64,000 nt of DNA from Actinomucor elegans (GCA_026027325.1 JAMSLZ010000010.1:1178001-1242000); one strand, 5' to 3'; counted from the stretch's first letter, positions 43,737 to 57,491 are shown. The notes: a model not told the origin generated them from the sequence alone. Numbers and translations are program-made.

Positions 43737-46284
43737 TATTGAAAGAGAGATCTACAAGTTTCCTTTTGCTCAAGGGAATTATTTTTCTCACTCGAGCGGC
43801 ATCTCAAAATACTGTGGGGAAAATAGTTTGATCGTTGTACCGAATTGCATCAGATCTTTTGTTATTTACATGATGCTCGAGACCTCCGGGAACAGTTGAG
43901 ATTTTGATCTCTTTACTGTTATGCCTCCGATAGCCAATCAAGAACCCATATCTTGACTTGAGCATTTTCCTAGGGGTGTCTTGAGATGAAACTTTTGGGA
44001 TCTAAGATCTTTTATTTGAGGGCACATATGCCAAATTAAAGATACAGTTTATTTATTGCATTGGACAATATTTGTACATATTTATTTTATAATTTTTTGA
44101 CGCTTTAATATCTATCTGTGGTCGTTAAACTAAAATACCAAGAATCTTATATAAAACAAGTATTATAAACAATGCATATATATTATTACCCCGTTCAATG
44201 CACAATGTAGTTCTTCCTAACCTTTATTAAAATTCATTGCTTTCATCCAAACGTTTTTGCTAATAAAAAAAACTGCTTTAAAACATCAAAGTGAAATTTC
44301 TGATTTATATTTTCTGGCTATTGTCAATTACCGCTGTCCAATCAGAACAAACCTTTTCCCCTCTCAATATGACCGTCTTTTGATGTAATATCAAATCATG
44401 AAACATATACGTTTCCTCCTTCTCCTCCCCCTTTTACATGCATCTTATGCAAAGATGCGTTATTTAAATTATTCTACCTACAGTTTATGATCGATCCGAT
44501 AAATACGCGCATAAAAGACATTTATCAAACTGTATGGGCTCATTCAATACCAAATCAATTCATTTTTTTTTTTTTGGTCCAAGCAAACATTTTACATCTA
44601 TCAACCCTCCAAACCTGCATAGATATTGAATAAAAAGATCCATGTCGTATAATAGGGAGTTAAGAGACAATAAATCAATTCGTGAAGACTTTTGTTTTCG
44701 AAGAGTGCAGATAATATTTTATTAATTATATGACTATTCTAAAATATTGATATAACTGTGATTAGTGCTATGGCTGTATGATACTGCAAAAGACCTTTGT
44801 CCACGAACTGCAGTACCTATCAAGAGGAGAATTGCAATCTTCAATTGATGATGAAACACCTTTTTTTTAACAGAGCTTTACAAAACAGAAATAATTTCTA
44901 CAAATATCTAACAGTAATATAGGGCCCTCATGATGTGCTTTCGTAGCCATGACAGTCTCTTAACGAAAGAATGGTTGACGTATGATGTGCTTTCATGGAC
45001 ATTATTATGGACTGTACAAGTAGCGTAGTTGTTATGAGCTTGCGTTATGAATAAGCAAAGGCTTGGTTCATAGCATAGGAAGCGAACCAAAAGCGTTTGA
45101 AAATTACAAAAGACTCCTATAAAATACATTTATGGATGGTACGCTAGATTTCCACAGTCAATTAGTGAACTAGCTGGCAAAAAAAAAAAAAAGGTATTCA
45201 TAGAGCTGACTTGGATTGATACGCATTTTTGAAAAGAAAACCAAAGTTTCCCTCTTCTCTTTGCTATTAAGATATTTTTTCATACCGCTTCGCTCATTTT
45301 TTCATAGCTGATGCATTCTTGTGCTTTTTGATCTTCAAATTATAAAGCTAGATCTTATCCTAAGCAATGTATCTAGTATACACACACAATTTAGTCACCT
45401 CACTTGCGTGAGCAACTTTATCTATGAGCTTATAAAATATAGGTAGAAAGTGTGTTCTGCAAATACTCAGTATGCGGAGTAAGCGAATTGCTCCTGATTG
45501 ACAATGTAGTCCATAAGCTCTGGTGTGTCATTCTTATGTACGACATTCTCTGTCCTTTTTTACAGAGAAATTATATAACGTTAAAGCGCGCTAAATATAA
45601 AAAAAAGAAAACTGAAAGATCTTCTGCATCAGTTATATACGTGATGTATCTCCTTACTACATACAAAGAATATACAAGATTATTGTGATTATAGAATGCT
45701 ATTTTCATCAGTGGTAAGTCTAGGAGATATAAGATAACTTGTGTGTAAGGAAATTCAAGAAAACATATACAGAGCTATAATTTTGACTTGAATTTCATAG
45801 AACGGCATTGAAAAGTGGAGGATTAAATGCTCGTACCTTTTTGAAAACTTATATCTATGGCCCGATCAAACATAAGTCTTGATGTTTATAATCTACATCT
45901 CTCTTTAAAAAAAAAGTAAATACAGATGGCACTAAATATAATAGCGTAATAGTGCATAAATCAACCAGAGGGATATCTACTAACTTGAATTAAGAATGTT
46001 GTGTTTTACCAGTAATATAAAGGACAATAATAATCTATAATATATCTAGCCATTTAGTTATTCTTCAATGCAGCTCATAAATATTATTGCAATGCTTCGG
46101 GCCTTGTAAGAAAATAAAAGAATACAATTTATTACAAGTAGAAGAATATTAATCAGATACTGCATTTGAATAATATTTACCAAGAAATCGATACATCACT
46201 AGATCTAGTGTATACAAATAGAATGTAATTTATTGAAAATGGACCATAACGTAGTATATTTATCGTACTTTAATTTAAAAAAAA
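43737..46284. other. Intergenic
   Basis: No gene supported on either strand. An imperfect direct repeat ATGATGTGCTTTC occurs near 44930 and 44980. The open frames at 44908-45129 - and 45452-45688 + show no family features. Confidence 0.5.
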
Positions 46285-46770
46285 ATGGATGTAGTAGATA
46301 TAGTAGTCCTTTTTGAACATGAACTATTAATCAGCTGAAGCGCTTTATATACCGAGATTTATAGACCATTTGATCTACTAGCTTTGACAGCTTTGTGAGA
46401 TAACCAACGTACCTATAATATTTAAAAAAAAAGTAAGCTTATCTGATCTAGCATTCAATAATAATATAATATTTAAGAAATCTTAAGCTATGCAATATAT
46501 TATAAACCTAGGTCTTCCTTTTACTTCATCAATGTACAGACCTCGCGTTCAATTTAATCGAATTAGTATAGTCCTTTTTTGTAGTAGAAATCAGCTTGTA
46601 TTCTATATAACTTTCAAGCTTAAATGAAAATGCGTATAGTTTACTGTCCAATATTAATACGTCATGATTAGTGCAGTTTAATAAAATGAAGGTTCCAGTA
46701 GATACACCAATTCATTCTGAGCATATAATTACTGTCAGCTATTTTATTGAAATCATCAATCGAAATTTCA
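46285..46770 (+). repeat. Diverged repeat copy, related to 31690-32060 and the dispersed family
   Basis: Starts with a dispersed-family segment (TTTTTGAACATGAACTATTA, then ATCAGCTGAAGCGC and ATACCGAGATTTATAGACC), continues into sequence that aligns with the 31690-32060 copy up to about 46625, and is followed at 46697-46770 by another family segment (CCAATTCATTCTGAGCATAT). This copy is riddled with stops. Confidence 0.55.
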
Positions 46771-47406
46771 TTCGATCTATAATAAGGTATAGGGTGATTT
46801 CTCTTCAATAACACGGCAGAATTAACAGATAAAGATCTAAAAACTTGTAAAAGGACAACGTTTGTATAATATATATCTTATATACTACCGTTAATAGGAT
46901 ATCACATCGAACGCTTATATTACACATGCTTTTATTGATGACTTCATCTAATTTTCAAATCGTAATGTCATACTTTTCGCTAATTATTCCAGCAATGATT
47001 CAAATATTGGAGTCGGTAGAACTGTTGGGCCTACATTTTGTTACCGGACAATGCATTTAGCAACTCATCAATAAGGGAATACTGGCGAAGTGTGAGTAAA
47101 CTTGTTGATTATGTTTCTGATTAAATTAAAGCTTTCAACAATAACATTCAATACAAGGTAGTTTTCATGACATAATATCTCTTTGTTTTTTTTTTGGAAA
47201 CGATTGAGGATGTCGATTTGTTGTACCTAATTATTTATGGAAAAGGCAAACCATATTCATATTCCATATGTACGGCCTTTCAATTCGTTTGTTCAGGTTT
47301 ATCCACAAGATACATGCTGAGTTTATTCGATTCATTGGCTAAAAAATAAACTAAAGTTGATTCAAAGTTCAGGTCGCGTTTCTTTTATTTGTTCACTTTG
47401 ATTGAT
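46771..47406. other. Intergenic, upstream of GTB1
   Basis: AT-rich promoter side of glucosidase II beta. Nothing recognised. Confidence 0.5.
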
Positions 47407-49355
47407 ATGATACCTTTAACATACAAGCTGCCTTGCATTTTGGCTGCCATCTCACTTGTTCATGCTTCTTCAACCATTAAGGGTATTGGCCCAGAAAGTA
47501 TGGAACTCGAACTAGCATCAACCAATAGTCGTTTCTAACATTGACTTGATTTGCAGAATACGACCTATACAATCCCTCGTCCGATAACACTTGGACTTGT
47601 TTAGACGGTTCCAAGACTATCCCTTACTCTGCCATCAACGATGATTACTGTGATTGTGCTGACGGTTCAGACGAACCAGGTATTTTTTTTTATTTTTTTA
47701 TTTACCTTTTTATTGGTATGCTTATGGTCGTCTTAATAATAGGAACCTCCGCTTGTCCCAACAGCTATTTCTATTGCGCCAATGTAGGCCATATCCCAAG
47801 CTATATCAAATCCTTCCAGGTCAACGACGGTGTTTGTGACGAAGCATGCTGTGATGGATCGGATGAAAATGGTGACCTTATCAAGTGCCCTAATCGCTGT
47901 CAAGAAGTAGGCAAAGCTTACCGCGAGTTGCAATCCCATCTCAAAAGATCCACAGAAGCAGGTTTGCTTGCTAAACAAAAACTGATCAATCAAGCTGAGA
48001 GCCAAGTAGCTGCTTGGGAAGAACAGCAATCGATATTAGAAGACGAAATTATCCTCAAGAAATCGAGCTTACTTCAGCTTGAACGCGAACTCAAAGCACT
48101 TGAATCATCTTCTGAAAATAACAAGAAAAAGAAAAAGTCATGCCAATCAGGTGCTATGGAAGTAGCTACCTTGAAACATGATATTGTCATTTTGAAGAAG
48201 GAATTGAATGTATTAAAGACGATTCTCGGTGATATGAAGCGTGATCATAATCACAATTTCCATGATATGGCTGTCAAGAGCGCTATATCGGGTTACGATG
48301 AGTTCGTGACACGTTGGGCTAGTCTTGAACCTAGTATTGATGATAATCTTGAACATATTGATATACAAGAGCCTGAGACTGTAGAAGAGGAAGAGGAACA
48401 AGAAGAAGAGGAGGAAGAAGATATCCCAGAAAACGAAGGTACTATGTTTATGTCATTACTTCGTATCAGTACTAACTACAGCGCGATCTAGGTAAGCACT
48501 CGGTAGTCAATATTGTTCTTGACAAATTGGATTCGGTTTTACCAAGCGCATTGAAAAATGGCATATTGGATAAATTGTTGTCCAAGAACGTCTCACCAAA
48601 GGCAAAGCCTGGCATGAATAAAGAAGCAGGTGTGAATGCTGTCTCTTTTTTGACATATATGCATCTGTTTTTTTGCACAAGGTGTTTATTCATTGTACTA
48701 ATTTTTTATTTTCAATTTTATAGCTTTGGAAAACGCCCGCAAACTGGTGCGTGAAACAGAAAGTGAAGTCAATAAACTGAATAGTGATTTGGACAAAATC
48801 AAGAATGAATTGGCTTTTGACTATGGTATGAATAAAGAATGGTTGAAACTCAAGGACGAATGTATCGAAAAGAACGAAGGAGAGTAAGTGAGGTGTTTAC
48901 TTTGGTTAAGATTGGTTATTTATATATGTATAGATACACCTATTCGCTTTGTTTCTTGGGCGATGCTTATCAAAAGAGCAACAAGGATGGTACGCGTACG
49001 CACTTGGGGTAAGGATACAAAAAAAAAAGACGGAAGCAGATAAGCATCGCAAAGACTAACGGTTCATAGTAAATTTGACAAATTTGACGGACCCGAGAAT
49101 AATATCTACAAGGTTCACAACCATGTTCACGGTACCCGTTGTTGGAATGGCCCTGAAAGAAGTGTCAAGGCTACTATTGAGTGTGGTTTGAATAATGAAA
49201 TTCTCGAGGTATCTGAGCCTGAGAAATGTGAATACCATTATCGTATGACCTCGCCTGCTGTCTGTCAATCAATGGATGAAGCTGAAGAAATCAATACCAG
49301 TAGTCATCACCAGGACAATAATAAGAGCAAAAAACCTATTCATGAAGAATTATAA
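47407..49355 (+). CDS. GTB1: Glucosidase II beta subunit (PRKCSH/Gtb1)
   Basis: Seven exons: 47407-47497, 47557-47679, 47743-48438, 48492-48629, 48724-48883, 48934-49008 and 49070-49355 (522 residues). A signal peptide lies at about residues 1-21 (LPCILAAISLVHASS). Two cysteine-rich LDLa-like modules with DDYCDCADGSDEP and DEACCDGSDENGD carry the Ca2+-binding acidic residues. A coiled coil covers about 110-230, followed by an EEEEEQEEEEEE acidic run, and a C-terminal MRH lectin domain (WNGPERSVKATIECG) that binds mannose. The end HEEL is a variant of the HDEL ER-retention signal. It retains and targets the catalytic alpha subunit, which trims glucose from N-glycans in the ER. PMT2 and GPI7 in this window act in the same compartment. 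Confidence 0.95.
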
Positions 49356-49604
49356 TATCCATTTTCTTTGATTCTCTTAATAAAATAAAATAAAAATATA
49401 GCTTACTGCAATGCTATATAATTGGACCGCAAAGTCTTGTAGGGGGGATATCGTAGTACATTGTAATATAAAATGTGTACCATTCGATACACGGTGAGTT
49501 CATATATATAGCTTGTCAACAGAGCTGGCATTTATTTACCCAAATTTTTAATTAAAGAATAGCGCAGACATAACTTTGATTCCTACACTATGAATTTTTA
49601 GAGA

Positions 49605-50092
49605 TACTAGTAAATGCAACATGTCATTTTGAATATAAGTTATTAATCAGATGCGACATTAAACAGAGATTAATTGTGAGATCTAGTGACAATGAACATG
49701 CAATGATGTCAGAAAAATCCAAAGGGAACGCTTCCGTAAGATTAATTTTAATCGAGGATACAGGTTAACAGTATTAAAAAAAAAGTAAAACCGACCTCTA
49801 ATCAACAATAACTATGTATTTAAAGAAATTAAACGTTACTTTTCACATTATCGAATACATAGTAAAATGCTCTATAAATTGTATTAATAGACTTGGTATT
49901 TGTTTTACTGTTTCTCTTATAAATTTGAGACACAAATTAAAAATCTCTCTAATCAATAAAAAGTCAGCTGCTCGCTTACATACTTGAATCGCTGGATGGT
50001 ATAACGTCTTTCGCAACGATCTCGGTCCAATGTCACATCTGATGAATGGTTCATGTTCAGCAGAAGGAGCTATTGCATCTGATCTAACCATA
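49605..50092. mobile_element. Candidate MITE with dispersed-family ends in inverted orientation
   Basis: The left end 49605-49685 (+) and right end about 50013-50092 (-) are both copies of the dispersed family: TTAATCAGATGCGACATTAA against TTCATCAGATGTGACATTGG after reverse complementing. The internal 330 bp share short blocks with the 46285 copy (GTATTAAAAAAAAAGTAA / ATATTTAAAAAAAAAGTAAG). No protein frame is credible (49843-50091 - is a shadow of the end). Remnant of a non-autonomous DNA element is the simplest reading. Confidence 0.5.
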
Positions 50093-50375
50093 TTTGAGCG
50101 AGATGTCTTTAGTATTGAATGCTGTGCTCACTTTGGATCTATTCATTTTTTTTTTTTCATACCCAAAACGACACCGCGCATCATATACTGATGATATAAG
50201 CCCTGCACTGTAGGCTTTCTGACTAGACATTTTGTCCCACTCAATGACATATATCGATAGCTTGAGGACGTGAAAACTATTTAAATGAAGACAATAAGAA
50301 ATTGTATTATAGCAAATAGGTTTATACACTATATAATAGTTTTTTTTAAGGAATATTTATAAAGTTAGTAGTAAA

Positions 50376-53300
50376 TTATTGAATGAGTTCTTTAACTAGC
50401 AAGTTTCCTCCTTCAGTACCATTAAGTTGACTCGATGATTGTGAACGAACGATAGGTATAGGAGCAAGATGTCTGTTTCGAGCTTCTTCGATCAGTGAGG
50501 TGTCTTGTGGAGAAGAAGACAAATAGTAAGCACCTTGCTGTTGCTGATCTGTTGTGGGTGTAGAAGTAGGTGATTGCTGAGGGTATTGTTGTGAATAATC
50601 GCTGTTTACAGCAGCAGGCGATGAATGCTGTCTTGGTAACTGGGGAAGTATTGGACCACCAGCAGATTGAGAACGCTTCATTTTCATGACCATTTCACAC
50701 TTTTTCAAGATATGTCTCACATTCAGCTCCATATCACCTTCTTCGTAAGACAAATTTTGTAATAACGGGATAAAGTCTTCAGGTACAGTAGCGAATTCTT
50801 CTGCATTTTGAAGCATGATAGTGACAGTTTCGATTGCATAAAAAGATTCGTCCTTGATGGGATCTTTGCTTTTTGAGTAAAGGATATTGGGTGCAATGAC
50901 AGTAGCCAGATTGGCCAAGGTCATTTTACTTCCTCCACCTCCAGAATCATCAGCAAACTGAGATACCCATTTCATGAATATGAACAAGACCTCCATTGTA
51001 TCACGATTTGCTTTAGGCAAAAGACAACAAGCTAGATGAGTTACACGTTTACGATCTGACTCTGATTCAAGTTCTATAAATAATAATTAATAGGTTGAAA
51101 AAGCACGTTTTTGTCTCTACTTTACTCTGTGCGGTAATGAATAGCTTGTGTAATTTGAATGTGAGTAATGGATCTGGTAACTCTCTCAAGAATTTTTTGA
51201 TTAGCGCAGCAACCTGAATGGGTGTTTCATTCAGATATTGAATCGAGTTGGGATTTTTGTCGATTTCCTCGCTCAATTCTTTCAGTCTACGGATATTACC
51301 GTTCTTTCGAAAGATACCTTCTACTGACATATCCATTTGCTTCATTGCAGATACTGTATCATCAATAAACGACGGAATCTTGATGATACGAGCAGGCCCT
51401 ACACCCAAATTGGATTCTATGCCATTCTTTTCTACCAATACATCAATAGATACACCAAATGTACCCTCTAACAATATAGATCAATATCATATCTATGACC
51501 ATACTACAGTTCTCTTTTACCTTTTGCTCGAGGCACTTTCTTATTGCCACCTGCCCTTAAACTTGTTACGAATTTACCCCACAAGGTTGAGTTCTTACGA
51601 TCATCAATCAAATCAGCCAATTCTTCCAACGTAAAATGATCATGCAAGATTTCTTCTAGATAAAGAACCGCAATATGTTTCAACATGAAATGCTGCAACG
51701 CACCCAACTCTGCAAAATAGAAGCTTCTGGCTTTTGGTACTGACTTTGTATACTTGTGCGTAGGGCGATTGATGTTTAGCTGAGAAAGATCGCCTTCTAA
51801 TTCGTTTTGAGAACCCCGTTTGAGCTGACTGGAAGAAGCAATGCTTTGAGGTCGACTATTGCTGGTAAGACTATTGGTTTCATCTGATTTATTGGATACA
51901 AAAGCAGTAGTTGGACTAGGTGTTTCCATCAAAGTGGACCGTTTACCAACACGATGTGAATTGGTAATTTTACGGTTCATTTGAGTTGATTTCATACGTT
52001 TAATATCGTTTAATCGAATTTCTTCGTCTGGAACATCATGATTAGGCAGCATATGAGGCAATGGAGGTAGAACAGGTGTTTGCTGTTGCTGTAACAGCTG
52101 CTGTTGCTGCTGCTGCTGCTGCTGTCTTTGTTGGGCTAATGCTTGTTCGTGACCATAGTAAGCTAACATGGGATCTATTTAAACATGTTAGAAACAGGGT
52201 TATGAATAACTACTGATTTTTTTTTTTTTTTTTTGTACCTGGAACATTCAATAAACTGTAGAGTCTACGTAAAGCAACGCGTAATAAGAATGAAGATTGT
52301 TTCAGTTTAGAAATGCTTTCAACACCTTGGGAATAACCTTCTGTGCTGGTAATGCATTTTGTGCAAGTGATTGATAGAGATTGGTTATGAATAAAGGCTT
52401 CTTTATATTCAAGACGAAGAGGAGTGCAGCATTTGGAACAAGCAAAGCATTTATCGTGCCAGAGGTAGGCCTTGAATCTGAAACAAGCGTCCTCACAAGC
52501 CATTTTACAGAAATGGCAAAGATCAGAAGAAATGGTATAATCAGCTTCGTGTAGATACTGTCTTTTCTTGTTTGCCAGTTCCATCAACTGACTGAGGAAT
52601 CGACTGATTGCTACAGATTTGGTATCATTCTTCTTTTCCAAGCGTAATGCGCCTGTGAGACCAATACGAATCAGCACTTTCAAATAATGAGCCAACCCAG
52701 TAACCAAGGATAACAAATCTTGAGTGATACCAATCTTGCGAAGGCCACTTTCTTGCGTATGCGATAAAAGCGAAAAAAAATTAGATACTTTCTTGCAAAG
52801 CATACCCGATTCTCGATCATAGAACAGCTCTTGCTTTGTTTGTTTGAAATAATGATCTGCAAGGTCATCAATAGCAGTAAACAGAACGTCAACATGTGTA
52901 ACAAAATAATCTGCCATTTTAACACCATCAGCATAGCTTCCTTCTGATACATGCAATAGCATATCTGATATACAACCGGCAGCAGATTCTGAAAGGGAGA
53001 TCAGTCAGTTCAAAGGAGATACACTTATAGGAGTATCTTTACCTTCAAATGCTGATAACACTGTCCATATTCTATACACTTTTTCTTCCATGATAGTTTG
53101 AGTCTCTTTCAACTCTTCAGAACTCATTTTACTGAGATCTATAATGTAGATTAGTACATATTTTATAAAGTATTTTTACATGGTACCCACCAATACTGCT
53201 TGTTGGCTCTTCATCACTAAAAGATTGTGCTAATTTTACATTCCAAAACTGCGTATATCAAGTTAATATCTTGCCTTCCTTCTTCCAAACTCTTACTTTA

Positions 53301-53885
53301 TGAATCATGTAGCATTCCGGATGCCAATGTTCGTCCACGTTATTTCTATTAATTTCGACAAATTGTTTGAGAATAGCAGTTTCACAGCCAATACATTTGA
53401 TAGCAAATTGAATCGAATAATGATAATGACAGTACACGTTATTATCGTATTCATAATAAGAATCATCAGGGCCAAATACCACAGAGCAAACACTACAACA
53501 GAAGTGCTCTAGGTGAAACTTTTTGCCAACTGCTGTGATATATGAGCCTCTTAAAGCTTCTCCACAATTATCGCAAGCCAAGTTGAGTCTTTTAAAGTAG
53601 TCTCGTTCACAGAGTGGCTTCTGAATGCCATCTTCAAACTCGATGGGAAAAAATTTTTCGGCTACTGGTTCATTACAGTCCTACGTTGCCCATTAGTTGT
53701 CTGAATTATTGATAATATTAGAAACTCACAATGCAAAGAAAACATTCCCAATGAAAAGCACCATCCAGGGCGCGTGCAAAATTGCCTTCTAATTGTTTTT
53801 GGCAGGCAGTACAGCTGATTGTACTTGTAGGAGATGAGACGGTCGTTATAGTATTCGGTTGAACCTGCGCTTCCGGCTGTTTCAT
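50376..53885 (-). CDS. LIM-domain Rho GTPase-activating protein (Lrg1/Rga-like)
   Basis: Exons from the start: 53730-53885, 53297-53680, 53191-53248, 53043-53138, 52239-52988, 51521-52174, 51126-51467 and 50376-51073 (1045 residues). Two LIM domains are near the N-terminus (CTACQKQLEG to CID/CNEPV, and CDNCGEALRG to CIGCETAILK), with a third in the middle (CHFCKMACED, FACSKCCTPL, CTKCIT). The RhoGAP domain has EGTFGVSIDVL and GIFRKNGNIRRLKEL with the arginine finger, FLRELPDPLLTFKL, LACCLLPKANRDTM and NLATVIAPNILY. This layout matches fungal Lrg1/Rga proteins, which switch off Rho1 or Cdc42 to control cell-wall synthesis and polarity. A glutamine run (about 52085-52130) and the C-terminal 150 residues (Ser/Gln/Pro) look disordered and regulatory. 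Confidence 0.94.
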
Positions 53886-56559
53886 TTTATGATGTGAGAG
53901 GAAAAAGAAAGAGTGGTAGTATTCACTGTAATATATATATATATATATGTATGTAAAAAGGAGAGGGAGGGGCTTTTTTATATATAAAATTTATATCAAT
54001 TTTCAATGCTTTTGGTATAGGTAAGCAAGACAAATGAGTGAATTAAATAGGGTGTAGAGAAGTTGCAAATGATATAATTAGTTGTATAAAGAGAAAGAGA
54101 AAACTCTTTTTCTCAACGAGTGCCTGATTTCATTTTTCATTCAACCATAGCCAATCATCGACACTCCGCTTAAAATGGTACAGCAATCTTGAGTTCAGAC
54201 GAACTCTGTGCATTCTTGAACCGGGAATCCTCGAGATCGAGACGATTAACGCGTTATTGCGCGAAAAAAAGACCGAGGCAATTTCAAACATATGTTCTGG
54301 CCTCTGTAAATCGTTTTAATGTGATTGGCAGGCGGAGATATGCATTACTTATTTACATTCCGCCATGCACCTTTTTTTTTTTCTGAAGTTTAACGTACTT
54401 ATGAAAAAAATTGAAAATAATTTAGTACGATTTTGAAACGAAATAGTGCTCAATCCTATAAAAAAATTGGGTCAAAATTGGTGAACTTTGCACGCGATCA
54501 ATTTAAAACAACGTGCACTTTCAGTGAGCTTCAGAGATTCTGTGCATATTTTGTTGCTCGCTTTGATCACTGTTCGATCGTAGCTCATTCTGAATCCATC
54601 ATGTGCTTTAGTTTACTCAAATTCAGGGCTTATTATACTTGTCCTGAGCAAATTTGTATTTCCATATAAATTTGTAGCCAGTGAGAGGTCTCGCTTCGTC
54701 TTGAATCAAATTAGTTTACTAGATTCAACAGACCATTTAGAATCTAGCAAAAGTTCTGTTTAACTGGAATAAAGTAGGTAGTATTTAATTATGAGAACAT
54801 TGTATGGATCTTTATGTATGTTTTTATTTTACTGGCAGATTTCTTCTTCAATTTTGATTTAATTTATTGGGCCTAGCAGTTCATTCAGAAACTAGTAAAA
54901 ACCCTGTTTCTAACAAGTATAGCGTTTCTGATGTATGAGCTTGCGGTTTGTATAACTGTTTATTTTAATCAATTAAATATACAAAAAAATAGTATAATAG
55001 TTATGCGGGTATATTCGTAAATTGGTTAATCGATATGATGTCGATATTTAGAGAGTAAATGTATAATGAAAAAAATATAAAAAGAAAATAAATTATATGT
55101 GAAAAGAGATCAGAGGCAGGAACTTACTGATTTATATAGAAAGGTTGTGACACGGATCACCTTCAACCTTAAATCAACCAAACCTTAAATGTTCTTCTTA
55201 CGCTGCATATGTCAAATAGTATGCTAATTGAGACTTTGGACTATAAGGTATTCCATACATTAATTTTGAGCTCATGGTATAAGTAAAAAATTGGAATTAC
55301 TTGGAACAAGTCAGTTTTTTCGTAATCTTTTTATATATAAATAAGATAAAGCCTGTTTTTATTTCCTAAAAGTTACTTATTTTCTCAACACAAGCTTTTC
55401 TCTATTACAGCTATCACAATACTGACTCTCCTTGCTTTTTCAGATACCACAGGTATTAATATCACAAACTCGAACAAATGATGCAAGCAATACAGAATCG
55501 ATTCAGACACAAGATAATATTTTAGTTATAAAAGCCTCTACCACTAATATTAGATGGAATACTGACTATTTGAAAAGATTGGAGTAGTTCATAAATCTCG
55601 TCTGTGCTACTACCTTTAATTTTTACATATTTTTCAATATATTTTTTTCTTTACACATCAAACAAATGCATGCTTTAATATCAATTTTTATTTGAAAGAA
55701 AAGCTCGTTTCAAATGTCTGGCTTCTATTGATCCAACATACCCTTGGTGATTAATTGGATGCTGATATAGTAGTCGTACGTAACTTTATCTATAGATATA
55801 GTCCCGAATGCTTACGGCTTGTCAATTACCGGCAACTACAATTCATTATAATCAGCAAGCATTGTTAATTGAAGGAAGCAAGAACATGCTCCTAATGCTC
55901 TTTTGGGCGTTTAAGAAAGTAGGGCTGGCTCCAGGAAAAGGCTTCGACAAGAAGGTATTAAGGATAGGTTGATTTCTGATAAAACCTAAAAGAAAAATCG
56001 GCATATAAAATGGGAAAAAAAGGTTAATATACAAATATACAAACAATAATACTATATAGATATCAATTTACGTTAAATGGAATGAAGTATATATAGAGGC
56101 GATAGGAATACAAAAAAACACAAGGATAATAGTTAGTTTATCATTTAAGAGTGACGTTTAAAAGAAGTAACCAAGTGCATTTATGATTAATCAGCGGTTA
56201 CTGATTTGGAGGACTTATGTTCTTCTTCGTCTGTGCGTATTCTTTGTGTGCATTTACCTACACAACGAACAAACTTAGGTGGGATATGAACTTCAGCGCG
56301 AATCAAACGAATACAATAGAGCTTGTTCAGATAGACATCCAAGTCTCGGTTCCAATAATTGTATTCAAATCTACTAGCATTTCACATAGACTTTTTGCAA
56401 GTTTGATAGTGCACTTATTACAAGAATATAAAGTTAGTTATAAAATTCAAATACGCTCCATTGTTTACCAATTCAATATATCACAACACTCTCTTCTTTT
56501 TTTTTCAATCTGTATTTCCAAGGTTTCGTGAACCAGCATTTAACCAGCTTCTCTAGAGT
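53886..56559. other. Intergenic, divergent LIM-RhoGAP / NOG1 region, proximal part
   Basis: A TA microsatellite at about 53931-53948 lies 45 bp upstream of the LIM-RhoGAP start. Open frames at 54189-54386, 54433-54669 and 56217-56531 (all +) have no recognisable features, so I do not call them. Confidence 0.5.
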
Positions 56560-56830
56560 GCAGTCTCTATGTATAAAATATAACATACCATGTCTCCCTC
56601 GATCAATTGTAACACAGTATCCTGCAACTTCCTGTCGTCTCACTTGATCGAGGTCATGGACATAAAAGATGTATTCAGTTGTAAAAGGGCCCTATCCTCT
56701 GTGTCTTGTTCGAATATCCTGTTGCTCCTTGAATACAGTGACACCAGCATCTTTAGTCTGGGTTGTATCTCTAAATTACAGAGTGTCTCTCTCTTAAGCC
56801 CCCACAGCAACGGACTCAAAATCCATCACA
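56560..56830 (-). pseudogene. GC-richer island with a broken minus-strand open frame
   Basis: Composition is visibly less AT-rich than its surroundings. On the minus strand a frame of about 62 codons without ATG is open from about 56827 to the stop at 56640, with LLWGLKRETLCNLEI and SNRIFEQDTEDRALLQL. It breaks at a stop, after which another frame continues. Codon-like composition suggests a decayed gene or transposon fragment. No family recognised. Confidence 0.3.
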
Positions 56831-57025
56831 TCATGCTAAACATGCTGTAAAAAACCACTATATAAAAATATAATAAATAGCTTTCTGGGCAAAATTCGAG
56901 GTTTAAATTATGGAAACTGCTTAAATTTTGAGACTCGTTCTTTATTGGCTTATATCAATTAAATACAATTTTTTTTCCTCAATCATTGGGCTGATTTGAT
57001 AAAAGGCTCTGAAAAGAATAAAAGA

Positions 57026-57027
<2 letters not shown>

Positions 57028-57063
<36 letters not shown>
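57028..57063. repeat. (TA)18 microsatellite
   Basis: Uninterrupted TA dinucleotides, 36 bases, about 430 bp upstream of NOG1. Confidence 0.95.
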
Positions 57064-57066
<3 letters not shown>

Positions 57067-57491
57067 GAACCCTCTATTCGCGAAAAGAAAGCTCACCATT
57101 TAGGTGAATATAATATATTACTGATTTTTCTTCGAAATTTTCTAAAAACTGTATGATATCTCGAATTGAGTTCATCACAGGAACACATTGAAGCAGAACA
57201 TTTGTAATGCTTCGTTTACTCTATCTAAGGGGAGAAGTTCGACACATATTTTTGCGTCATAAATTGGATTCATGTACATTCACTAATTGAATGCTAAGCA
57301 TATACTTGCTTTTGGCCTAATATCTATTTCAGCATTCCAACAACAACAAAAAAAAAAAGTGACTTCTAAACAGTGATTGTGACTGTATATGTCAAATCGA
57401 GTACCCGAGAAAAGTTTTTTTTCTCTTATAATACAGTCTTTCGTTTGGTACAGTTGCCTTTCTTTTAACAGATCTCTTTTTTTCAAGCAAA

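Noticed and set aside
56217..56850. Two plus-strand open frames of 104 and 86 codons
   Set aside because: Composition is hydrophobic and Ser-rich like antisense translations, and the better codon-like signal in the second is on the minus strand.
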